From positions 7,505,001 to 7,569,000 of the forward strand of contig NZ_CP025407.1 of the NCBI RefSeq assembly GCF_002847285.1: a DNA stretch of 64,000 nt. Reading direction: 5' to 3'. The notes beneath the pieces were generated by a model. That model worked only from the letters and a program-made list of their open reading frames with translations, made no database searches and had not been told where the DNA came from. Source of the stretch: Streptomyces sp. CMB-StM0423 (GTDB lineage: Bacteria; Actinomycetota; Actinomycetes; Streptomycetales; Streptomycetaceae). This document shows positions 7,346 to 15,508 of this stretch, in pieces. Made by a program: the position numbers and the translations under genes. Positions within the stretch are counted from its first letter, which is position 1, and the number at the start of each line of letters is the position of its first letter.

Positions 7346-10057
7346 ATGGCGGAGACCAGGCTGATCCAGGGCCGCTACCGGCTGCTCGAACTCCTCGGCC
7401 GCGGCGGCATGGGTGAGGTCTGGCAGGCCCGCGACGAGTCCCTGGGCCGCCGCGTGGCCGTCAAGTGCCTGAAGCCCGCGGGCCAGCACCGCCAGGGGCA
7501 CCCGCTGTCCACGGCGATACAGGAACGCTTCCGCCGCGAGGCCCGCGTCGCGGCGCTGCTCCAGCACCGCGGCGTCACCGTCGTGCACGACTTCGGCGAG
7601 GACGAGGGCGTGCTGTACCTCGTCATGGAGTTGCTCCAGGGCCGCAACCTCAGCCAGTTGCTGGAGGCGGGCGGGCACCGGCCGCTGCCGGTCGAGGAGA
7701 TCATCGACATCGCGGAGCAGGTCGCGGCGGCGCTCGCGTACACCCATGACCAGGGCGTCGTGCACCGGGACCTGAAGCCCGCGAACATCATGCGCCTCGG
7801 CGACGGCACGGTGAAGATCCTCGACTTCGGCATCGCGCGCCTCGCGCACGACATCGGCTTCACCTCGCGCCTCACCGGCGCGGGGGGCATGGCCATGGGC
7901 ACGCCGCACTACATGTCGCCGGAGCAGATCTCCGGCGGCGGGGGCATCGACCACCGCAGCGACCTGTACTCGCTGGGCTGCGTGCTGTACGAACTCGCCA
8001 CCGGCGTCCCGCCGTTCGACATGGACGACGCCTGGGCGATCCTCGTCGGCCACCGCGACACGCCGCCGGAGCCGCTGCGCACGCACCGCCCGGAGATCCC
8101 GGAGCCGCTGGAACGGGTGGTCTTGGACCTGCTGGCGAAGGCCCCGGAGGACAGGCCGACGGACGCGGGCGACTTGTCGACGCGGCTGCGCGGGAGCCGC
8201 GCGGCGGCGGAGGCCGCGGGCCGGGGCAACGGGACGGGGCAGGGCAGCGGAGGCGGCCGGGAGAGCGGGGAGCACGGGCAGGCCCGGGAGAGCGGGGCGA
8301 CTTCGAGGGAGAGCCGCGGGAGCGGCGAGGCCGGGTTGCCGGCGTGGACCGCGCGCCTGACGGCGGGCGCCCGCTCCGTACGCGCGCCCCGCACGACCCC
8401 GGCGCACGGCCGGCCGGAGGACGCGCTGCTACGCACCTGGCCCCCGACGAACGGCACACCCCCGCCCACGTGGCCGGAACGGGGCACGGGCCCGGGCATC
8501 CCCACGAACGGCACCTACGGCCCGGGCGGCACGCCGAGCCCGGCCACCGCCTACGCCCCCGTATTGCCCCCGCCGTACGGTCCCGGTCCCGGCGGGGCGT
8601 ACGGCGAGGGCGGGCCCGCGGCCGGTGCCGACCCTTCCCGCGATCCGTCGCACGGCTCCGCCGGGGCGCAGCGCCCAGGCAGTGCCCCCGACGCCGGACA
8701 CAGCCCAGGCGCGCACACGCCCGGTGGCGGTCACGGCTCCGCCGGCGGGTACGGATCCGGCGGCGCCCCCAGCGTCCACGGGCCCCTCCCCGCCAACTCC
8801 GGTGCCCCCACCGGGCATCACCCCTTCTCCCACGCGCCCCCCTCCTCTCACACCCCGCCCCACTCCACCCACCCGCCGCACCCCTACGCGCCCCCCACCA
8901 CACAGCCCGGCCGGCCCGCCACCCCCCAGCACGTCCTCGACGCCTTCGCCGGCCGCCACGACGCCGCCGTCAGCCTCGCCCGCCTCGGCCGCTGGGAGGA
9001 AGCCGCCGCCGCCCACCGCGCCCTCGGCGCCGAACGCGGTGCCGCGCTCGGCGGCGACCACCCCGACACCCTCGCGTCCCGGCACCAGACCGGCCTGTGC
9101 CTCGCGCGCCTCGGCCGCACCGCCGAGGCACTGGAGGAGTTCAGGACCGCCGCCGCGGGCAGGGAGCGGCGGCTCGGCCGGGAGCACGTCGACACGCTTG
9201 CGGTCCGGCAGGAGACCGCGTACGCCCTCGGCCAACTCAACCGGCACGCCGAGGCGCTGGAGGTCTACGGCGGCGTGCTCGCGGACCGCGAGCGGACCAT
9301 GGGCTACGAACACCCCGACACCCTGCGCTGCCGCCACAACCTCGCGTACACCCTCAGCCGCCTCGGCCGCTACGAGGAGTCCTACCGCGTCGCCAGCGAG
9401 GTCACCGCCGTCCGCACCCGCGTGCTCGGCGCCGACCACCCCGACACCCTCGTCACCCGCTACGAGGTCGGCCACGCGCTCGGCAGCCTCGGCCACTGGG
9501 AGCAGGCCCTCGCGACGTACCGCGAGGTCGCCGCCGCCCGCGCCACCACCCTCGGCCGCGACCACCCCGACACCCAGGCTGCGCGCTACGAGGCGGGCAT
9601 CTGCCTGGGCCGCCTCGGCCGGCACGAGGAAGCCCTCGGCCACTACGAGACCCTCATCGCCGACCGCACCCAGACCCTCGGCACCCGCCACCCCGAGACG
9701 CTCCGCGCCCGCCACATCCGCTGCGTCACCCTCGGCCGCCTCGGCCGCTGGCAGGAGGCGCTGACGGAGGCCCGCGAGGTCACGGCGGTACGCGAACGGG
9801 CCCTCGGTCCCGAACACGCCGACACCCTCGCGGGCCGCCGCGAGATCGCCGTCGCGCTGGGCTGGCTGAACCGCTGGGCGGAGGCGCTGACGGTCCACCG
9901 CGAGGTCGCGCGCGCTCGCGAACGCACCCTGGGCGCGGTCCACTCGGAGACCCTGTCGAGCCGCCACGACGAGGCCCACTGCCTGGAGCAACTGGGCCGC
10001 ACGGCGGAAGCGGCGGAGGTCTACCGCCTGGCAGCGTCCCGCCGCGCATCGGGCTGA
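7346..10057 (+). CDS. Soluble Ser/Thr protein kinase with C-terminal kinesin-light-chain-type TPRs
   Basis: A 903-residue eukaryotic-type (Hanks) kinase. The P-loop GRGGMG is at residues 18-23, catalytic Lys40 in VAVK, HRDLKPAN at 140-147 with Asp142, DFG at 160-162, and GTPHYMSPEQ near 184. Residues about 280-525 form a Gly/Pro/Ser/His-rich linker. From about 530 to the end there are eight 42-residue repeats of the form LGxxHPDTLxxRxxxAxxLxxLGRxxEAL, typical of TPR_10/TPR_12. Unlike most Pkn kinases there is no transmembrane helix, so it is cytosolic and probably recruits partners through the TPRs. ATG 7346 follows GGGGGAG; a GTG at 7301, overlapping the previous stop, would add 15 Arg-rich residues. 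Confidence 0.92.
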   Translation: MAETRLIQGRYRLLELLGRGGMGEVWQARDESLGRRVAVKCLKPAGQHRQGHPLSTAIQERFRREARVAALLQHRGVTVVHDFGEDEGVLYLVMELLQGRNLSQLLEAGGHRPLPVEEIIDIAEQVAAALAYTHDQGVVHRDLKPANIMRLGDGTVKILDFGIARLAHDIGFTSRLTGAGGMAMGTPHYMSPEQISGGGGIDHRSDLYSLGCVLYELATGVPPFDMDDAWAILVGHRDTPPEPLRTHRPEIPEPLERVVLDLLAKAPEDRPTDAGDLSTRLRGSRAAAEAAGRGNGTGQGSGGGRESGEHGQARESGATSRESRGSGEAGLPAWTARLTAGARSVRAPRTTPAHGRPEDALLRTWPPTNGTPPPTWPERGTGPGIPTNGTYGPGGTPSPATAYAPVLPPPYGPGPGGAYGEGGPAAGADPSRDPSHGSAGAQRPGSAPDAGHSPGAHTPGGGHGSAGGYGSGGAPSVHGPLPANSGAPTGHHPFSHAPPSSHTPPHSTHPPHPYAPPTTQPGRPATPQHVLDAFAGRHDAAVSLARLGRWEEAAAAHRALGAERGAALGGDHPDTLASRHQTGLCLARLGRTAEALEEFRTAAAGRERRLGREHVDTLAVRQETAYALGQLNRHAEALEVYGGVLADRERTMGYEHPDTLRCRHNLAYTLSRLGRYEESYRVASEVTAVRTRVLGADHPDTLVTRYEVGHALGSLGHWEQALATYREVAAARATTLGRDHPDTQAARYEAGICLGRLGRHEEALGHYETLIADRTQTLGTRHPETLRARHIRCVTLGRLGRWQEALTEAREVTAVRERALGPEHADTLAGRREIAVALGWLNRWAEALTVHREVARARERTLGAVHSETLSSRHDEAHCLEQLGRTAEAAEVYRLAASRRASG
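8935..10045 (+). repeat. Tandem 126-bp coding repeats (eight TPR units)
   Basis: The DNA encoding the C-terminal half of the kinase is a diverged tandem array with a 126-bp period. Each unit encodes a variant of CxxDHPDTLxxR followed by LGRxxEAL. Conserved His-Pro-Asp-Thr-Leu positions allow eight units to be counted. Confidence 0.8.
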
Positions 10058-10449
10058 GACGGGGGTAGGGCGGGCCAGGCGCCGTGGAACGCGCGCCGGG
10101 AACCGTCCGGCCGCGGGTCCTGTGCCGCGGGCAGCACCCGGGGGGAGGCGCCGGCCCCGAAGGCCGGGGCGCCTCCGCCCGTACGGCCCCCGCGTCCCGC
10201 ACGGGCCGTACGTGACCCGGCCGACCCACGCCCGGCGCCGCGCCCTCGTGCCGCGAGCCCCGCTCACGTCCCTCGCAGCGGGGCCCGGCTCGGCTCCCAG
10301 CCTCGCGCTTCTCTCTACCGGCATCGCCCGGGCACCCGCCCACCTGCACCCGCCCACCTGCACTCAACCTTCCGGCACCCCCCGGTCGCCGCCCGCAGGG
10401 CGCCCCGTGTCCCTCTGGCCCGCCGCGATCTTCCGTGTTACCAAGAGCC
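10058..10449. other. 392-bp intergenic region
   Basis: No gene is supported here; open frames are low-complexity Pro/Arg/Ala strings. The region holds two inverted repeats: a strong hairpin at 10144-10176 and a 10-bp perfect repeat (10180-10189 with 10203-10212). No clear promoter could be assigned to the oxidoreductase that follows. Confidence 0.6.
10144..10176 (+). terminator. Strong GC hairpin after the kinase gene
   Basis: GGAGGCG...CGCCTCC outer arms and CCGGCC/GGCCGG inner arms form a 13-bp stem with a 2-nt bulge and the loop CCGAA. There is no T-run, which is usual for Streptomyces terminators. It lies 87 bp after the kinase stop. Confidence 0.5.
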
Positions 10450-12006
10450 ATGTCCCTCCGTAGCAGCTACGACGCCGTCGTCGTCGGCGGCGGTCACAAC
10501 GGGCTCGTCGCCGCCGCCTACCTCGCCCGCGCCGGACGGTCCGTGCTCGTGCTGGAGCGTCTGGACCACACCGGCGGCGCCGCCGTCTCCGCCCGTACGT
10601 TCCCCGGTGTCGACGCCCGGCTGTCGCGCTACTCGTACCTCGTCAGCCTCCTGCCCCGCACCATCGTCGACGATCTCGGACTCAGCTTCGCCGTGCGCAA
10701 GCGCGCCGTCTCCTCCTACACCCCCGCCGTCCGCGCCGGCCGCCCCACCGGGCTCCTCGTCGAGACCGGCCCCGGCTCCGCCACCCGGGAGTCCTTCGCC
10801 GCCCTGACCGGCGGCGACCACGAGTTCGACGCCTGGCAGCGGTTCTACGGCATGACGCAGGACGTCGCCCAGCGCGTCTTCCCCACCCTCACCGAGCCCC
10901 TGCCCACCCGCGGCGAGCTGCGCGCCCGTGTCGGCGACGACGACGCCTGGCGCGCGCTCTTCGAACGGCCCCTGGGCGAGACCGTGGAGGAGACCTTCGC
11001 CGACGACCTCGTGCGCGGCGTCGTGCTCACCGACGGGCTCATCGGCACCTTCGCCTCCGCCCACGACCCGTCCCTCGCCCAGAACCGCTGCTTCCTCTAC
11101 CACGTCGTCGGCGGCGGCACCGGCGACTGGGACGTCCCCGTCGGCGGCATGGGCGCGTTCACGGACGCCCTCGCGACCGCCGTCCGCGCGGCGGGCGCCG
11201 AGGTCGCCACCGGGCACGAGGCCGTCGCCCTGCACACGGACGGCGAGCAGGCGGAGGTCACGTACCGGAACGCGGACGGCGAAGGGACCGTCGCCGCGCG
11301 CACCGTGCTCGTCGGCGCCTCGCCCGCCGCCCTCGCCGAACTCCTCGGCGAGGACCCGCCGCACCCCGCCCCCGAGGGCGCGCAGCTCAAGGTGAACATG
11401 CTGCTGCGGCGCCTCCCGCGGCTGCGCGACGAGAGCGTCGACCCCCGGCAGGCGTTCGCCGGTACGTTCCACGTCGCCGAGGGCTACGCCGACCTGGAAA
11501 CCGCCTATCGGGAAGCCGCCGCCGGCGGGCTGCCGCAGGCACCGCCGTCCGAGATCTACTGCCACTCGCTGACCGACCCGTCGATCCTCGCCGACGACCT
11601 GGTCCGCGACGGCTACCAGACCCTCACCCTCTTCGGCCTCCACACCCCCGCCCGCCTCTTCGCCGCCGACAACGACGCCACCCGGGACGAGTTGCTGCGC
11701 GCCACCCTCGCCCAGCTCGACGCCCACCTCGCCGAGTCCCTGGCCGACTGCCTCGCCACCGACGCCGAGGGCCGCCCCTGCATCGAGGCGAAGACCCCGA
11801 TCGACCTGGAGCGCGACCTGCGGCTCCCGGGCGGCAACATCTTCCACCGCGAGCTGGCGTTCCCGTACGCGACGGAGGAGACGGGCCGCTGGGGCGTGGA
11901 GACGCAGCACGCGAACGTGCTGCTGTGCGGGGCGGGTGCGGTGCGGGGCGGGGGAGTGAGCGGGATCCCGGGTCACAACGCGGCGATGGCGGCGCTGGGC
12001 CGGTAA
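10450..12006 (+). CDS. NAD(P)/FAD-dependent oxidoreductase, phytoene-desaturase-like
   Basis: A 518-residue flavoprotein. The ADP-binding motif VVVGGGHNGLVAAAYLARAG starts at residue 10, followed by VLERLDHTGGAA, the second part of the dinucleotide fold. A C-terminal FAD segment LLCGAGAVRGGGVSGIPGHNAA closes the protein as in carotenoid desaturase/amine-oxidase relatives. The central region has a VPVGGMGAFTDAL substrate-loop motif typical of this clade. There are no carotenoid genes beside it, and proteins of this clade are annotated generically, so the substrate is unknown. ATG 10450 is chosen because the fold begins right after it; a GTG at 10435 adds five residues. Confidence 0.82.
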   Translation: MSLRSSYDAVVVGGGHNGLVAAAYLARAGRSVLVLERLDHTGGAAVSARTFPGVDARLSRYSYLVSLLPRTIVDDLGLSFAVRKRAVSSYTPAVRAGRPTGLLVETGPGSATRESFAALTGGDHEFDAWQRFYGMTQDVAQRVFPTLTEPLPTRGELRARVGDDDAWRALFERPLGETVEETFADDLVRGVVLTDGLIGTFASAHDPSLAQNRCFLYHVVGGGTGDWDVPVGGMGAFTDALATAVRAAGAEVATGHEAVALHTDGEQAEVTYRNADGEGTVAARTVLVGASPAALAELLGEDPPHPAPEGAQLKVNMLLRRLPRLRDESVDPRQAFAGTFHVAEGYADLETAYREAAAGGLPQAPPSEIYCHSLTDPSILADDLVRDGYQTLTLFGLHTPARLFAADNDATRDELLRATLAQLDAHLAESLADCLATDAEGRPCIEAKTPIDLERDLRLPGGNIFHRELAFPYATEETGRWGVETQHANVLLCGAGAVRGGGVSGIPGHNAAMAALGR

Positions 12007-12043
12007 CGCGGGGGCGCGCCCGATGCGGTACGCGCCGGGCGCG

Positions 12044-12067
12044 GGGGGCCGCCGCGAAGCGGCCCCC
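12044..12067. terminator. Bidirectional hairpin between convergent genes
   Basis: A perfect 9-bp stem GGGGGCCGC / GCGGCCCCC with the loop CGCGAA lies between the stop codons of the oxidoreductase and the serine hydrolase and can serve both. Confidence 0.55.
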
Positions 12068-12075
12068 GCCTGCGC

Positions 12076-13854
12076 TCAGTCCGCCGACGCCGTCCAGCCG
12101 TCCGGCTCCACCCGCTCCGCGTCCCCACGTCGCCCGTCGTCGAAGAGCACCCGGCGCCCGTCCGTCACCCGTACGTCGTCCACGTACACCCCGCGGCCCG
12201 CGTACTGCCGGTCGGTCACATACCGCCACCGCAGCCGCACCGGCCGCCCGCGCCACGCGCCCAGCTCGGCCGACGCCCGGTGCCACACCCGCCCGGACCA
12301 TCCGTCGGCCGTGCCGTCCGCGTGCTCCCGGACACCCCCGCCCCGCGGGCGGCGGGTCGTGAACGGCACCGGCTCCCAGCTCCCGCCGTCGTCCGCCGAC
12401 GCCTCCAGGTACACCTTGTCCCACTGCGGCTCGGTGTCCCACCACAGCGCGAACTCCAGCGCCGCCGCCGCGTCCCGCACCGTCACTTCGGGAAGCGTCA
12501 GCGTCGACGTCTTCTGATTCGCCGTCCCGCTGAACCACGCCGTGCGCCCGTCCTCCGGCCGCACGGCCACCGCCCGCGCCAGGTTCGTCCCCGCCGCCAC
12601 CCGGGGCGCGCTGCCGCTGCGCCAACTGCGTACCGGATGGACGGAGTTGCCGAGGAGGACGAGGAAGGAGTCGGTCGTCGGGTCGATGACCAGCGCCGTG
12701 CCGGTGAAGCCGGTGTGCCCGGCGGACTCCGGGGTGGCCATGGCGCCCATGAACCAGTGCTGGTACAGCTCGAAGCCGAGCCCGTGCTCGTCACCCGGGA
12801 AGTCCGTGTTGAAGTCGGTGAACATCAGCTCCACCGACTCCCGCTCCAGGATCCGCGTCCGCCCGTACACCCCGCCGTTGAGCAGGGTCCGGCAGAGAAT
12901 AGCCAGGTCCCACGCGGTGGAGAACAGCCCGGCGTGCCCGGCGACCCCGCCGAAGGAGTACGCGTTCTCGTCGTGCACCTCCCCCCGCACCATCCCGCGG
13001 TCCAGCCCCGACCACGGCTTGCGCGCGTCCTCGGTGGCGGCGATGCGGGGAAGCCAGGAGGCGGGCGGGTTGTAGCGGGTGTGGTCCAGGCCGAGGGGTT
13101 CGGTGATCTCGTCGGCGAGGAGGCGGTCGAGGGTCTTGCCCGTGATCTTCTCCAGTACGAGCTGGAGGCTGATCAGGTTGAGGTCGGAGTACAGGTACTT
13201 GGTCCCCGGCGGGTTGACCGGCGCCTCCCGCCACAGCCGGGCGAGCTTGCCCTCCCACGTCGGCTCGGCGTAGAGCGGGATCCAGGAGGTGAACCCGGAG
13301 GTGTGGGTCAGCAGTTGCAGGATGGTGATGTCCTGTTTGCCCGCGGCGCCGAACTCGGGGAGATAGGAGGCCACGGGTGTTTCGAGGGTGAGAGCACCGC
13401 GCTCGATCTGCTGCACGGCAAGGAGGGAGGTGAAGAGCTTGGAGACGGAGGCGAGGTCGAAGACGGTGTCCATCGACATGTCGACCTGCTGCTCCGGCGG
13501 CAGCTCGACCCCCGTGTCGGTCGCCTCGTCGTACCGCTCGTAGCGCACGGCCTTCCCGATCGCCCGCTCCAACGCGACCGTCCGCCCCCGCCCGGCGAGA
13601 ATGACGGCCCCCGCGTACCACGGATGCTTCGGCGAAGGCCCGAGGAACGTCTCGGCATCGGCCACCAGTTGCCGCAGATGCGGCTCCAGCAACCCCGCCC
13701 GCGCGCCACTCCCGCGCTGCAGCACGGGCGCACCGCCGGACGACGCCTCTGCGGCGTGGGCGGGGAGTCCGGTGGAACCGGGGACCACGAAGAGCGCACC
13801 TCCAGTAGCAACGACACCGGCGGCGAAGCGCCGTCGGCCCAACTGACCCGTCAT
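12076..13854 (-). CDS. Secreted beta-lactamase-family serine hydrolase with C-terminal beta domain
   Basis: A 592-residue protein. The N terminus has a twin-Arg stretch (GRRRFAAG) and hydrophobic core ending in AHA, a Tat-type signal. The serine hydrolase domain (about 55-420) has SVSK with nucleophile Ser136 and Lys139, and a YSD triad at 222-224 in place of the usual YxN. Residues about 430-592 are a separate beta-rich domain (LEFALWWDTEP, VYLEASADDGGSWEP, VYVDDVRV) resembling the immune-inhibitor-A/MAM-like modules of secreted actinobacterial hydrolases. AGGAGGGG precedes the ATG. Class C-like esterases, DD-peptidases and D-amidases share this core, so the substrate is open. Its promoter candidate carries a perfect TTGACA. 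Confidence 0.88.
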   Translation of the reverse strand: MTGQLGRRRFAAGVVATGGALFVVPGSTGLPAHAAEASSGGAPVLQRGSGARAGLLEPHLRQLVADAETFLGPSPKHPWYAGAVILAGRGRTVALERAIGKAVRYERYDEATDTGVELPPEQQVDMSMDTVFDLASVSKLFTSLLAVQQIERGALTLETPVASYLPEFGAAGKQDITILQLLTHTSGFTSWIPLYAEPTWEGKLARLWREAPVNPPGTKYLYSDLNLISLQLVLEKITGKTLDRLLADEITEPLGLDHTRYNPPASWLPRIAATEDARKPWSGLDRGMVRGEVHDENAYSFGGVAGHAGLFSTAWDLAILCRTLLNGGVYGRTRILERESVELMFTDFNTDFPGDEHGLGFELYQHWFMGAMATPESAGHTGFTGTALVIDPTTDSFLVLLGNSVHPVRSWRSGSAPRVAAGTNLARAVAVRPEDGRTAWFSGTANQKTSTLTLPEVTVRDAAAALEFALWWDTEPQWDKVYLEASADDGGSWEPVPFTTRRPRGGGVREHADGTADGWSGRVWHRASAELGAWRGRPVRLRWRYVTDRQYAGRGVYVDDVRVTDGRRVLFDDGRRGDAERVEPDGWTASAD

Positions 13855-13904
13855 GATCCCAACCCCTCCTGAAAGAATCCTTCCGAACGCGCGGGAACGG
13901 TGAA

Positions 13905-13933
13905 ACTTTCTTCCAGGGGATTCGACCTGTCAA
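13905..13933 (-). promoter_or_regulatory. Candidate promoter of the serine hydrolase
   Basis: On the minus strand, a perfect TTGACA (13928-13933) is followed after 17 bp by GAAAGT (13905-13910). It lies 51 bp before the ATG. Confidence 0.45.
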
Positions 13934-13942
13934 GACCAGCGC

Positions 13943-13956
13943 ACAACGACGGTTGT
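13943..13956. promoter_or_regulatory. ACAAC-N4-GTTGT inverted repeat
   Basis: Perfect 5-bp arms around GACG lie 10 bp upstream of the -35 box of the serine hydrolase, in the divergent region shared with the XRE regulator gene. It could be an operator for either direction, possibly for the XRE protein itself; this is inference only. Confidence 0.3.
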
Positions 13957-14040
13957 AGGCGCCGCAAATGGACTATTGGGAGTACCGGGACACCTGTACT
14001 GGCTACTGTCGGTTGCCGGTCGATGACACAGGAGGTACTG

Positions 14041-14928
14041 GTGGTGGCGAACTCCGACGAACAGTGGGTACGACAGGATCCGTCCCACTCCACGCGCGCA
14101 TTCTTCGGCGACGAACTCCGGTATCACCGGGAGGCCGCAGGACTCAGCACGAAGCAACTCGCCGACATGCTCTTCGTCAGCACCTCCATGGTGGGCCACA
14201 TGGAGACGGGCCGGCGCAGGATGCAGCCGGAGATCGCCGAACTGGCGGACCGGGTACTGGAGACGAACGGGTTCTTCGCCCGGCGATGCAACGACGCGAG
14301 GCCGGCGGGCATCGCCAACCACTTCGCGGAGGCGTACGAGGCGGAGCAGCGGGCGGTACGGATCAGGGAGTTCTCGGCGCTCTTGGTGCCGGGCTTGCTC
14401 CAGACGGAGGGGTACGCGAGGGCGGTATTCAGGGCGGTGCATCAGGTGATGCCTGATGACGAGCTGCAAGAGTCGGTGAGGGCCCGGATCGCGCGAGCAC
14501 GGGTGCTCGACGACCCGAAGACGCCCGAGTACACAGTGATGTTCGACGAGTCCGTCCTGCACCGCCCGGTCGGTGGCGGGGCGGTGATGGCGGCCCAACT
14601 CCGTCATCTGGCGAAGGTGATTCGCAGTCATCGCGTACGCGTGCATGTCCTGCCCTACGCCGTAGGCGCACACGCCGCATTGGAGGGCCCGCTTCGGCTT
14701 CTCACCTGCCCCGACGAGCCGCCGATGTCATACGTTGAGGGCCTAGCCAGCGGAAGGCTTCTAGACGAGCCGGTAACGGTGGCCCAACATGAGGAGTTGT
14801 ATGTAGGGCTAATGCTCGAAGCCTGGCCGTGCAAAGCCTCCCTGGAGCGGATCGAATCCGCGGCGAAGGAGCTGGATGACTACCCAGAGCTGGCGCAAGA
14901 GCAGCTACAGCGGTGGAAGTGGGGGTAA
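14041..14928 (+). CDS. XRE-family regulator with DUF5753 domain
   Basis: A 295-residue protein of the Streptomyces XRE/DUF5753 type. A helix-turn-helix spans about residues 22-75 (ELRYHREAAGLSTKQLADML, STSMVGHMETGRR). Residues about 100-280 form the DUF5753 domain, with LLVPGLLQTEGYARA and YEGL-like PPMSYVEGL segments. AGGAGG at 14030-14035 fixes the start at the GTG 14041, or GTG 14044; the longer frame upstream is not protein-like. A DUF397 gene overlaps its 3' end by 53 bp, the usual partner. Such pairs act in developmental or antibiotic control in several streptomycetes; the target here is unknown. Confidence 0.9.
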   Translation: MVANSDEQWVRQDPSHSTRAFFGDELRYHREAAGLSTKQLADMLFVSTSMVGHMETGRRRMQPEIAELADRVLETNGFFARRCNDARPAGIANHFAEAYEAEQRAVRIREFSALLVPGLLQTEGYARAVFRAVHQVMPDDELQESVRARIARARVLDDPKTPEYTVMFDESVLHRPVGGGAVMAAQLRHLAKVIRSHRVRVHVLPYAVGAHAALEGPLRLLTCPDEPPMSYVEGLASGRLLDEPVTVAQHEELYVGLMLEAWPCKASLERIESAAKELDDYPELAQEQLQRWKWG

Positions 14929-15073
14929 CTGCGTCGAGGTGCACGACGGCCACCCCGACCGTCTGCGCGTCCGCGACAGCAAGGACCCCCAGGGCCCACA
15001 GCTCGCCTTCACCTCCGACGGCTGGACCGCGTTCGTGTCCGCCGTCAAGAGTGGCGAGTTCGGCGACGTCTGA
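14876..15073 (+). CDS. DUF397 protein, partner of the XRE regulator
   Basis: A 65-residue protein with the family core WRKSSYSGGSGGNCVEV, RVRDSKDPQGPQL and a final GWTAFVSAVKSGEF. Start ATG 14876 has AGGAG 4 nt upstream and lies inside the end of the regulator gene, a 53-bp overlap that implies coupled translation. Family members work with the upstream XRE protein, probably by binding it as in toxin-antitoxin-like or anti-regulator modules. Confidence 0.9.
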   Translation: MTTQSWRKSSYSGGSGGNCVEVHDGHPDRLRVRDSKDPQGPQLAFTSDGWTAFVSAVKSGEFGDV

Positions 15074-15080
15074 GACCGAG

Positions 15081-15104
15081 GCGGGTGGCTTTCCGGCCGC
15101 CCGC
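15081..15104. terminator. Hairpin between convergent genes
   Basis: A 9-bp stem (GCGGGTGGC with GCCGCCCGC, one G-U pair) and a 6-nt loop lie between the stops of the DUF397 gene and the VOC gene. Confidence 0.5.
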
Positions 15105-15116
15105 CCGGCGTCCTTC

Positions 15117-15485
15117 TCACTCCGGTACGAGGCAGAACGGATGGCCCGCCGGATCCTCGTAGACGCCCCAATCGCCCTCGTCCCGCAGGACCTTCGCGCC
15201 GTTGGCCAGCGCGTTGCGCTCGGCCGCTGCCACGTCGTCCACGGCGATGTCGAGGTGGAACTGCTGCGGGTGGGCCGGGTCCGGCCAGCGGGGTGGCCGG
15301 TAGTCGTGGGCCCGCTGGAAGCCCAGCACCCCGCCGTCGGGCAGGTGCAATGTCGACCAGTCGTCATCGAGGGACCATCGCGGGTCGGCGCGGTCGACTT
15401 CCCCGCCGAGAAGGGCCTGGTAGAACGCGGCGAGGTCTCGGGGCCGCGGACAGTCCAGCACGATGCACTGCAAACTGCGCGTCAT
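15117..15485 (-). CDS. VOC (glyoxalase-like) family protein
   Basis: A 122-residue single-domain protein built of two beta-alpha-beta3 halves: LQCIVLDCPRPRDLAAFYQALLGG at the start, QQFHLDIAVDDVAAAERNALANGAKVL in the second half and a GVYEDPAGHPFCLV ending. His76 (QFHLDI) and Glu109 (YEDPAG) are placed where metal ligands sit in this superfamily. Members range from glyoxalases to antibiotic-binding proteins, so no function is assigned. The ATG at 15485 is 6 nt downstream of a TAAGGT box without a ribosome-binding site, so the mRNA is probably leaderless. It lies downstream of a broken kinase gene on the same strand. Confidence 0.85.
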   Translation of the reverse strand: MTRSLQCIVLDCPRPRDLAAFYQALLGGEVDRADPRWSLDDDWSTLHLPDGGVLGFQRAHDYRPPRWPDPAHPQQFHLDIAVDDVAAAERNALANGAKVLRDEGDWGVYEDPAGHPFCLVPE

Positions 15486-15497
15486 CTTCCGACCTTA
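15486..15497 (-). promoter_or_regulatory. -10 box of a likely leaderless mRNA
   Basis: Minus-strand TAAGGT (15492-15497) followed by 6 nt and the ATG of the VOC gene; no ribosome-binding site. Confidence 0.4.
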
Positions 15498-15508
15498 CAA
15501 GCCCGTAT

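Noticed and set aside
10122..10463. A possible small gene in the gap after the kinase
   Set aside because: The frame is Pro/Arg/Ala low-complexity, has no ribosome-binding site and runs through two hairpins.
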